A stretch of DNA of 50,147 bases from Acidocella sp. KAb 2-4 (GTDB lineage Bacteria > Pseudomonadota > Alphaproteobacteria > Acetobacterales > Acetobacteraceae), in NCBI RefSeq assembly GCF_020567705.1, contig NZ_JAJDJU010000020.1:1-50147 (forward strand), given 5' to 3'. The notes beneath the pieces were generated by a model. The model made no database searches. It had not been told where the DNA came from and worked only from the letters and a program-made list of their open reading frames with translations. The translations under genes and the position numbers were made by a program. This document shows, piece by piece, positions 44,485 to 50,147 of this stretch. Each line of letters opens with the position of its first letter. Positions within the stretch are counted from its first letter, which is position 1.

Positions 44485-45102
44485 TTGACTGAGAGTAAAG
44501 AAAGTTTCTCGGCGCCGGGCCGGCTGATCCTGGCCAGCACCTCCGCCGCGCGGCAGGCCATGCTGCGCCGGGCGGGGCTGGCCTTCGCCGCGATCCCCTC
44601 CGGCGTGGACGAGGCGGCGCTGAAACGCGGTTTCACCGGCCCGCCCGAGGCGCTGGCGCAAACCCTGGCGGCGGCCAAGGCGCAGGCGGTGGCGGCGGCG
44701 CAGCCCGGCGCGCTGGTGCTGGGGGCCGACCAGCTCCTAGTGTGCGAGGGCGCGGTGTTCGACAAACCGGCCGACCTGGCCGAGGCCGCGCTGCATCTGC
44801 GCCGCCTCTCGGGGCGGGCGCACCAGCTCATCACATCCGCCTGCGTGGCGCGCGACGGCGAGGTTTTGTGGACGCATACCGAGCGGGCGACGCTCACCAT
44901 GCGCGAATTGAGCGAGGCGTTTATCGCCCGCTATCTGGCCGCCGAGGGCGAGACGGTGCTGGGCTGTGTCGGCGCCTACCGGCTGGAGGGGCTGGGCGCG
45001 CAGCTCTTCACCCGCGTCGAGGGCGATTATTTCACCATTCTCGGGCTCAGCCTGCTGCCTTTGCTCGGGTTTTTGCGCGGCGCGGGCGTGCTGGCGGGGT
45101 AG
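44485..45102 (+). CDS. maf: Maf-like nucleotide pyrophosphatase
   Basis: 205 residues. The family opening RLILASTSAARQAMLRRAGLAF, the acid-rich PSGVDEAALK and the VLGADQLL motif mark Maf/HAM1-like pyrophosphatases that hydrolyse non-canonical or modified nucleoside triphosphates. The chosen start is TTG at 44485 because GGGGAGG lies five bases before it; an ATG at 44377 would add an unlikely leader. Its end overlaps the convergent XRE regulator gene by 56 bases. Confidence 0.85.
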   Translation: MTESKESFSAPGRLILASTSAARQAMLRRAGLAFAAIPSGVDEAALKRGFTGPPEALAQTLAAAKAQAVAAAQPGALVLGADQLLVCEGAVFDKPADLAEAALHLRRLSGRAHQLITSACVARDGEVLWTHTERATLTMRELSEAFIARYLAAEGETVLGCVGAYRLEGLGAQLFTRVEGDYFTILGLSLLPLLGFLRGAGVLAG

Positions 45103-45460
45103 CGGGGCGGGTCTGGTCGAGCAGCGCCTGGATCTGGCGCACGGTCGGCTCGTCGAGATGGCGCAGCTCGCGCGCCAGCCGGTTGGCCAGCGCCGTTTGC
45201 GCCGCCGAGAGCCCGCCCGCATGCAGCTTCAGCCGGGGGCGGGAGAGCTTGGCCAGCGCCACCAGCTCGTCGGCGTCATCCCAGATCAGGTCGAAATATT
45301 GGCAGATCTGGTGGATCAGTCCGGCCGAGGGGGCGCCGCGCCGGCCATGCTCCAGCGCCGAGAGGTAAGGCGGCGAGATTTCCAGCGCCGCCGCCATCTC
45401 GCGCTGGGTGACGCCGCGGGCCTGGCGCAGGGCGCGCAGTTTCTCGCCAAACGGGGTCAT
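45047..45460 (-). CDS. XRE-family helix-turn-helix regulator
   Basis: 137 residues from the ATG at 45460. The N-terminal HTH reads FGEKLRALRQARGVTQREMA with ISPPYLSALEHGRRGAPS as recognition helix. The C-terminal ~70 residues are helical and end in a basic tail. It overlaps the Smr gene by four bases (ATGA) and the convergent Maf-like gene by 56 bases, so transcription through either gene may affect the other. Confidence 0.9.
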   Translation of the reverse strand: MTPFGEKLRALRQARGVTQREMAAALEISPPYLSALEHGRRGAPSAGLIHQICQYFDLIWDDADELVALAKLSRPRLKLHAGGLSAAQTALANRLARELRHLDEPTVRQIQALLDQTRPATPPARPRRAKTRAKAAG

Positions 45461-45972
45461 GCCCGCACCCGGCGCAGCAGGATGCGCACCGAGCCGGTAT
45501 TGGCCGCGTGCGGATGCGTAAGCGCCAGGATGCGCGGGCGCAGGCCCGGCGCGTTGAGCCAGTGCGGCAGCTCGCGTGCCAAAATCTCGCCCTTGCCGGT
45601 GATGATCTCGACACAGCGCAGCTGCGCCGCGTGCGCGCGCTCCAGGAAATGCAGCACCTCGTGATGCGCGCGCGCGGCGGTGTGGCCGTGCAGGTCCAGC
45701 CGCGCCTCGGCCCGGATGCGCCCGGTGCGGAACTGCTTCCAGGTGGATTTGTCGAGCCCGCCAGGGGCGGCGTTGAGGCCCAGATGCGGCGGCGGCTGCG
45801 CCAGCCGGGGCAGCGGCGGCGCTGCCGGGGCCGGGCTGGGCGGCGGGTCGGCTGGCGGCTCGGGCGCCAGCGGCAGACGGGTGCGCCCGGGCATCAGCCG
45901 GGTGAGCGTGCGCCCATACGCGGCCCACAGGCGCAGATCCTCCTCCGAGAGTCCCTTGCGGCCAGCCATCAA
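45457..45972 (-). CDS. Smr-domain protein
   Basis: 171 residues. A Pro/Ala-rich linker (about 30-65) precedes the Smr domain with LDLHGHTAARAHHEVLHFL, the nuclease-linked HGxT motif, then VEIITGKG and NTGSVRILLRR. Smr domains are found in MutS2 and in stand-alone proteins with nicking or RNA-cleaving activity, for example at collided ribosomes. It is coupled by ATGA overlaps to the DUF1192 gene before it and the XRE gene after it. Confidence 0.9.
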   Translation of the reverse strand: MMAGRKGLSEEDLRLWAAYGRTLTRLMPGRTRLPLAPEPPADPPPSPAPAAPPLPRLAQPPPHLGLNAAPGGLDKSTWKQFRTGRIRAEARLDLHGHTAARAHHEVLHFLERAHAAQLRCVEIITGKGEILARELPHWLNAPGLRPRILALTHPHAANTGSVRILLRRVRA

Positions 45973-46166
45973 TCCCGCGGCTTGAAGAAGGCGGCGGCCG
46001 CGGCGGCGTGCGCCTGTTTGGCGGCGATGGCCGCGCGCACGCGGCTGATTTCGGCCTCCAGCTCTGCGATATAGGCGGTCAGCTCCTCCACCCCCAGCGG
46101 GTCGAGCGCCGGCGGAGAGAGCAGCTTTTTCGGCGGTTTAGGCAGGTCTTCTTCAGGAAATGTCAT
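45969..46166 (-). CDS. DUF1192 small coiled-coil protein
   Basis: 65 residues from the ATG at 46166. The segment DPLGVEELTAYIAELEAEISRVRAAIAAKQ fits the DUF1192 pattern, common in alphaproteobacteria, followed by an Ala-rich helix. It probably forms a coiled coil. No function is established. It is the first gene of the DUF1192-Smr-XRE operon. Confidence 0.8.
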   Translation of the reverse strand: MTFPEEDLPKPPKKLLSPPALDPLGVEELTAYIAELEAEISRVRAAIAAKQAHAAAAAAFFKPRD

Positions 46167-46187
46167 AGTTCGATCTTGACCGAAGGG

Positions 46188-46219
46188 TAGCGCGGGTTCC
46201 ATACCCCGCGCTAGTTTTT
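46188..46219 (+). terminator. Terminator-like hairpin between divergent DUF1192 and trcR
   Basis: TAGCGCGGG (46188-46196) pairs perfectly with CCCGCGCTA (46205-46213) around an 8-base loop and is followed by GTTTTT on the plus strand. It lies between two divergent genes, where no plus-strand gene needs an end. It may stop antisense transcription of the operon to its left, attenuate trcR, or end a small RNA. Confidence 0.55.
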
Positions 46220-46296
46220 AACTTGCGTGGCCCTCGCGCGAAACTATCTGCGTTCCAGGCCAATGCGCCTGCGACGGTAATAAGGTAACACGACCC

Positions 46297-46878
46297 ATGC
46301 CCCTGCCCCTGATGCCCAAAGCTACCGCAGTCTGGTTGATTGACAAGACCGCGCTGACCTTCGAGCAGATCGCCGATTTCTGCGGGATGCACCCGCTGGA
46401 GGTCCAGGCCATCGCCGATGGCGAGGTGGCCCAGGGCATCAATGGCTACGACCCGGTGGCGAACAAGCAGGTGACGGCGGCGGATATCGCGCGCTGCGAG
46501 GCCAACCCGGCGCTGCGGCTGAAGCTGCTGGCGACGGCGGAAATGCAGCAGAAGAAGCCCAAGGGCGGGCGCTATACCCCGGTGGCCAAGCGCAACGACC
46601 GGCCGGACGCCATCGCCTTCCTGCTGCGCAACTTCCCCCAGCTTACCGACGCGCAGATCATCAAGCTGCTCGGCACCACCAAGGACACCATCCAGAAAAT
46701 CCGCGACCGCTCGCACTGGAACGCCGCCAACATCAAGCCGCGCGACCCGGTGATCCTGGGCCTGTGCAAGCAGTCCGACCTGAACGACGCGGTAGCCGCC
46801 GCCAATGAGCGTCTGGCCCGCGAGGGGCAGACCGTGCCGGAGCCGGCGGTTTCCTCCGAGGACGCCGAGCTGTCCTGA
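46297..46878 (+). CDS. trcR: Cell-cycle transcriptional regulator TrcR (DUF1013)
   Basis: 193 residues typical of DUF1013: MPLPLMPKATAVWLIDKTAL at the start, FEQIADFCGMHPLEVQAIADGEV, and RPDAIAFLLRNFPQLTDAQI with a helix-turn-helix-like region around IKLLGTTKDTIQKIRDRSHW. The family is nearly confined to alphaproteobacteria and is linked to cell-cycle transcription. It is a single gene with a strong terminator directly after it. Confidence 0.92.
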   Translation: MPLPLMPKATAVWLIDKTALTFEQIADFCGMHPLEVQAIADGEVAQGINGYDPVANKQVTAADIARCEANPALRLKLLATAEMQQKKPKGGRYTPVAKRNDRPDAIAFLLRNFPQLTDAQIIKLLGTTKDTIQKIRDRSHWNAANIKPRDPVILGLCKQSDLNDAVAAANERLAREGQTVPEPAVSSEDAELS

Positions 46879-46900
46879 GGTGAACTGTCCTTAAATAAGC

Positions 46901-46925
46901 AAGGGGGCCATCCGGCCCCCTTTTT
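46901..46925 (+). terminator. Intrinsic terminator of trcR
   Basis: GGGGGCC (46903-46909) and GGCCCCC (46914-46920) enclose ATCC and are followed by TTTTT. The two A before the stem can pair with the first T. It is the textbook terminator form, 25 bases after the stop codon. Confidence 0.93.
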
Positions 46926-46938
46926 CGTGTCCGGCGTC

Positions 46939-47106
46939 TCAGCCGGTCTTCAACCGCTCCATCTCTTCTTTCAATCGCAGCTTCTCCATTTTCATGCGGG
47001 AGAGCGCGGCGCTGTCCGGACTGGGGCGGCGGTCTTCCGCCATGATCTTGGTCTCCAGGTCGGCGTGCCGCCCCTTCAGGGAATCGAGACGCGATTGCAG
47101 GTTCAT
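46939..47106 (-). CDS. YdcH/DUF465-like small protein
   Basis: 55 residues from the ATG at 47106, preceded by AAGGAGG. The sequence MNLQSRLDSLKGRHADLETK, a short loop with RRPSPDS, then RMKMEKLRLKEEMERLK is the two-helix hairpin of the DUF465 family, with the K-x-x-K-L-x-L-K-E pattern. It is small and probably cytoplasmic. It is divergent from a second family member 178 bases away. No function is known. Confidence 0.85.
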   Translation of the reverse strand: MNLQSRLDSLKGRHADLETKIMAEDRRPSPDSAALSRMKMEKLRLKEEMERLKTG

Positions 47107-47284
47107 AGTGCCTCCTTGGCGATGAACGTCGGTATCCGGGCTGCCCCCGTCTGGGCAGCCGCCCGGACTTTGCAGGCTAGCCCCGCCGCCACGGAATTGT
47201 CACGTGAAAAATCGTCACGAATTCCGGGCGCGGCGCGCGAAAATTACGGTTTCAGTGCGGCGCAAATGCTATTATTGCTCGGCC

Positions 47285-47488
47285 ATGCTGACTGACAAAG
47301 ACAACCTGCTGCGCCGCCTGCACGCGCTGCGCAGCGAACACCGGGATCTCGACACCGTGATCGCCCGCATCACCGATCTGGGGCCGCTCGACCAGCTCCA
47401 GGTGCAGCGGCTGAAGAAGCGTAAGCTCGGGCTGAAGGATGAGATCTCGCGGCTGGAGAGCCGCCTGATTCCGGACTGGACGGCGTGA
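47285..47488 (+). CDS. YdcH/DUF465 small protein
   Basis: 67 residues starting [19 protein letters not shown], then a loop, then [22 protein letters not shown], the DUF465 helical hairpin. The upstream reading to 47204 is not family-like and is rejected. No strong ribosome-binding site is seen before the ATG. Its stop overlaps the GTG start of purE, so it is first in a ydcH-purE-purK operon. Confidence 0.88.
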   Translation: MLTDKDNLLRRLHALRSEHRDLDTVIARITDLGPLDQLQVQRLKKRKLGLKDEISRLESRLIPDWTA

Positions 47489-47967
47489 GCGCGCCGCAGG
47501 TCGGGATCATCATGGGCAGCCGTTCGGACTGGCCCGTGATGCAGCATGCCGCCGAGATGCTGGAGCGTCTGGGGGTGCCGTATGAGGCCAAGGTGGTGTC
47601 AGCCCACCGCACGCCGAAGCGGCTCTATGACTATGCCGGCGGCGCCGAGGCGCGGGGGCTGAAGATCATCATCGCCGGGGCGGGCGGCGCGGCGCATCTG
47701 CCGGGCATGGCCGCGGCGATGACCAGCCTGCCGGTGCTGGGCGTGCCGGTGGCCGCCACCGTGATGCAGGGGCAGGACGCGCTGCTCTCCATCGTGCAGA
47801 TGCCCGGCGGCGTGCCAGTGGGCACGCTCGCCATCGGCAAGCCCGGCGCGATCAATGCCGGGCTGCTGGCGGCGAGCATCCTCGCCCTGGCCGACCCCGC
47901 GCTGCGCGCCCGCGTGGCCGCGCTGCGCGCCGAGCAGACCGAGAGCGTGCCGGAGACCGTGGAATGA
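47485..47967 (+). CDS. purE: N5-carboxyaminoimidazole ribonucleotide mutase
   Basis: 160 residues from a GTG start that overlaps the preceding stop (GTGA). PurE motifs are complete: [30 protein letters not shown] and the [13 protein letters not shown] region. It moves the carboxylate from N5-CAIR to C4 in purine synthesis. It works with PurK, encoded next with an ATGA overlap. Confidence 0.97.
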   Translation: MSAPQVGIIMGSRSDWPVMQHAAEMLERLGVPYEAKVVSAHRTPKRLYDYAGGAEARGLKIIIAGAGGAAHLPGMAAAMTSLPVLGVPVAATVMQGQDALLSIVQMPGGVPVGTLAIGKPGAINAGLLAASILALADPALRARVAALRAEQTESVPETVE

Positions 47968-49088
47968 GCGCGCTGGCGCCGGGGGCGGTGATCGGCATTA
48001 TCGGCGGCGGGCAGCTCGGGCGCATGTCGGCCATGGCGGCGGCGCGGCTGGGCTACCGCGTGCATGTGTTCTCCCCCGAGGCGGACGGCCCCGCCGCGCA
48101 GGTGAGCGCGGCCAGCACGGTGGCGGATTATGCCGACCTCACGGCGCTGCGCCGTTTCGCCGGCGCGGTGGATGTCATCACCTTCGAGTTCGAGAACCTG
48201 CCCGCCGACTCCCTGGCCCTGCTGGAGAGCCTGAAGCCGGTGCGGCCGGGAGCGCGCATCCTCGCCATCTCGCAGGACCGGCTGCTGGAAAAAGCCTTCC
48301 TCAACGAGGCGGGCATCCCCACCGCCCCTTATGCGCCGGTGCATGACGAGGCCGGGCTGGACGCGGCGGCGGCGCAACTCGGCCTGCCCGCGGTGCTGAA
48401 AACCACGCGGCTCGGCTATGACGGCAAGGGTCAGGCGCTGCTGCGCGCGGCGGAGGATCTGGCCCCGGCCTTCGCGCGCTTGGCCCCGAAGCCACTGGTG
48501 CTGGAGGGGTTCGTCACTTTCGCGGCGGAAGTCTCGGTGATGGTGGCGCGTGGCGTGGATGGCACGGTGGTGAGCTATGACGCGGTGGAGAATCGCCACA
48601 AGCACCATATCCTCGACCTTACCTTGGCCCCGGCCCCGCTGCCCGCCTATTTGCTCGCCGAGGCGCAGGACATCGCCCGGCGCGTGGCCGAGGCGCTGGA
48701 ACTGGTCGGCCTGCTGGGCGTCGAGATGTTCGTGACCGCCGATGGCCGGCTGCTGGTGAACGAGATCGCCCCGCGCCCGCATAATTCCGGGCATTGGACG
48801 ATGGATGCCTGCCCCTGCGGCCAGTTCGAGATGCATATCCGCGCCGTGGCCGGGCTGCCCCTGCCGCCGGCGACCCGGCATTCCGACGCGGTGATGAAGA
48901 ACCTGATCGGGCCGGAGGACATGGCGCTATGGCCGCGCATCCTGGCCACGCCGGGGCTGATCCCGCATCATTACGGCAAGGCCGAGGCCCGGCCGGGGCG
49001 CAAGATGGGGCATTTCAACCGGCTCTTCCCCAAGGGCGGCCTGCCCGGCGCGTTTGGCATCGAGGATGCGCTGAGGCTGGAAGACTAA
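47964..49088 (+). CDS. purK: 5-(carboxyamino)imidazole ribonucleotide synthase
   Basis: 374 residues of the ATP-grasp superfamily. The N-terminal loop [17 protein letters not shown], the lysine region [14 protein letters not shown] and the metal site [19 protein letters not shown] are all PurK signatures. It converts AIR, bicarbonate and ATP to N5-CAIR, the substrate of PurE. It is translationally coupled to purE. Confidence 0.97.
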   Translation: MSALAPGAVIGIIGGGQLGRMSAMAAARLGYRVHVFSPEADGPAAQVSAASTVADYADLTALRRFAGAVDVITFEFENLPADSLALLESLKPVRPGARILAISQDRLLEKAFLNEAGIPTAPYAPVHDEAGLDAAAAQLGLPAVLKTTRLGYDGKGQALLRAAEDLAPAFARLAPKPLVLEGFVTFAAEVSVMVARGVDGTVVSYDAVENRHKHHILDLTLAPAPLPAYLLAEAQDIARRVAEALELVGLLGVEMFVTADGRLLVNEIAPRPHNSGHWTMDACPCGQFEMHIRAVAGLPLPPATRHSDAVMKNLIGPEDMALWPRILATPGLIPHHYGKAEARPGRKMGHFNRLFPKGGLPGAFGIEDALRLED

Positions 49089-49092
49089 AAGT

Positions 49093-49123
49093 TTGCCGCC
49101 GTTTTTTGCAAAGGCGGCGGCAA
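49093..49123. terminator. Hairpin between purK and the convergent glycosyltransferase
   Basis: TTGCCGCCG (49093-49101) pairs perfectly with 49115-49123. The T-run lies in the loop rather than after the stem, so as an intrinsic terminator it is imperfect; on the minus strand AAACTTTT follows. Its position between two convergent gene ends supports a terminator role. Confidence 0.5.
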
Positions 49124-49129
49124 CAATGT

Positions 49130-50147
49130 TTAAGCCTGTCCGCCCACGGGCACCAGATTTTCCAGAAACCGCTCGGCGCAGGCGCGCCAGGAATAGGTCT
49201 CGGCGAAGGGGCGGCAATGGGTGCGGTCGATCTCAAGCGCCTTGAGACAGGCGGCGCGCAGATCTTCGTCGAGCGCGCCCACCGGCTGTTCCGCCTCGGC
49301 CAGAATATCCTTCGGCCCCGTCACCGGATAGGCCGCCACCGGCAGGCCGGAGGCCAGGGCCTCCAGCACCACCAGGCCGAAGGTGTCGGTGCGCGAGGGG
49401 AACACGAACACATCCGCCCCGGCATAGGCCCGCGCCAGCTCCGCCCCGTGCCGCGCGCCGACGAAATGCGCGTTGGGGAATTCGGCTTCGAGTTCGCGCC
49501 GCTGCGGGCCGTCGCCCACCACTAGCTTGGAGCCGGGCAGGTCGAGCGCCAGGAAGGCGCGCAGGTTTTTCTCCACCGCCACCCGGCCGACATAGAGGAA
49601 GATCGGGCGCGGCAGGTTCCACTCCTCCTTCGGCACCGGGCTGAAGGCGGTGAGATCGACCCCGCGCGACCACGGGCGCAGATGCGTGAAGCCGCGCGCC
49701 GCCAGCTCCTCGCGCAGCGACTGGGTGGCGACCATCACCGCCGCCCCGGCGCCGTGGAAGCGCCGCAGCCAAGCATAGGTGATGCATTCGGGGATGCCGG
49801 TACGCGCCTTCAGATATTCGGCGAAGCGGGTGTGGAAGGCGGTGGTGAAGGCGATCTTGCGGCGCTTGGCATAGGCGCGGGCGGCGAGACCGAGCGGCCC
49901 CTCGGTGGCGATGTGCAGCGCCTCGGGCCGGAATTCATCGATGATCTGCGCCAGTGTCTTGCCCGGCCGCACCGCCAGACGGATTTCCGGGTAGCTTGGC
50001 ATGGGCACGGTGCAAAAGCGGTCCGGCCCCACCACCTCGACCACCTTGCCCAGGGCGCGCAGCTCCTCGGCCACCGTGCGCAGCGTGCGCACCACGCCGT
50101 TCACCTGCGGGGTCCAGGCGTCGGAGATGATGAGAATGCGCGTGGGC
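49130..50147 (-). CDS. GT4-family glycosyltransferase (partial at N-terminus)
   Basis: The frame stays open to the window edge and reads RILIISDAWTPQVNGVVRTL there, the normal start region of this family, so only the first few codons are missing. The C-terminal half has the GT4 donor-binding features VGDGPQRRELE and FPSRTDTFGLVVLEALASG (E-x7-E). Close relatives are GDP-mannose-dependent alpha-mannosyltransferases acting on lipids at the membrane. The GTG at 50104 lies in the middle of the conserved start and is not the true start. Confidence 0.9.
   Translation of the reverse strand, partial: PTRILIISDAWTPQVNGVVRTLRTVAEELRALGKVVEVVGPDRFCTVPMPSYPEIRLAVRPGKTLAQIIDEFRPEALHIATEGPLGLAARAYAKRRKIAFTTAFHTRFAEYLKARTGIPECITYAWLRRFHGAGAAVMVATQSLREELAARGFTHLRPWSRGVDLTAFSPVPKEEWNLPRPIFLYVGRVAVEKNLRAFLALDLPGSKLVVGDGPQRRELEAEFPNAHFVGARHGAELARAYAGADVFVFPSRTDTFGLVVLEALASGLPVAAYPVTGPKDILAEAEQPVGALDEDLRAACLKALEIDRTHCRPFAETYSWRACAERFLENLVPVGGQA

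Noticed and set aside
44277-44900. Extended N-terminus of the second APC permease
   Set aside because: The extra 208 residues are basic, Ser/Ala-rich, overlap the start of the Maf-like gene on the other strand and have no hydrophobic helix; the ATG at 44276 has a ribosome-binding site.
1-50147. CRISPR array, insertion sequence or prophage
   Set aside because: No regularly spaced repeats, no transposase or phage protein motifs and no terminal inverted repeats were seen on either strand.

Overview
The window reads as a piece of chromosome from a GC-rich alphaproteobacterium. The markers are a DUF1013/TrcR cell-cycle regulator, a DUF1192 protein, two small YdcH/DUF465 proteins beside purE-purK, and an elongator-type tRNA-Met. 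An Acetobacterales/Rhodospirillales member would fit, but the sequence alone does not prove it. No transposase, integrase, phage gene, rRNA or CRISPR array was seen.

Left arm (1-17.5 kb): a truncated secreted protein, a HIG1-like membrane peptide and AlkB come first. A tight minus-strand polyamine operon follows (aminotransferase, gamma-glutamylputrescine synthetase-like enzyme, N-carbamoylputrescine amidase, agmatine deiminase, APC permease), with 4-base overlaps between its enzyme genes. Next are a one-heme cytochrome fused to a predicted outer-membrane barrel that resembles Cyc2, a WD40-type protein, acetyl-CoA synthetase, a cold-shock protein with a structured leader, a fatty-acyl-CoA ligase, and a Lon-like protease overlapping a Usp-like protein.

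Centre (17.5-38.9 kb): a long, almost gap-free minus-strand catabolic cluster. From its 5' end it carries a GntR regulator, an extradiol dioxygenase, an alpha/beta hydrolase, a lipocalin-like protein, a meta-cleavage hydrolase, a flavin monooxygenase, an ornithine-cyclodeaminase-like protein, a DapA-family lyase, a semialdehyde dehydrogenase, a second flavin monooxygenase, a dihydrodiol dehydrogenase, Rieske dioxygenase alpha and beta subunits, a glyoxalase-like VOC protein and a second extradiol dioxygenase. It ends with an envelope module (DUF1302 barrel, DUF1329, YCF48-type propeller, RND/MMPL transporter) and a [2Fe-2S] ferredoxin. The inferred job is to take up a hydrophobic aromatic compound, probably with more than one ring, dihydroxylate it and cleave it by meta fission. 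The substrate cannot be read from the sequence. A 44-base concentric dyad lies between the GntR gene and a divergent hydrolase gene and is the best operator candidate.

Right arm (39-50.1 kb): an alpha/beta hydrolase without its nucleophile serine, a LysR regulator with an upstream inverted repeat, a ThDP-dependent enzyme, tRNA-Met, a second APC permease, a Maf-like nucleotide pyrophosphatase, a DUF1192-Smr-XRE operon, trcR, two ydcH-like genes, purE-purK, and a glycosyltransferase running off the edge. This arm and the left arm look like ordinary chromosomal backbone. Parts of the centre are visibly less GC-rich, which fits an acquired catabolic block.
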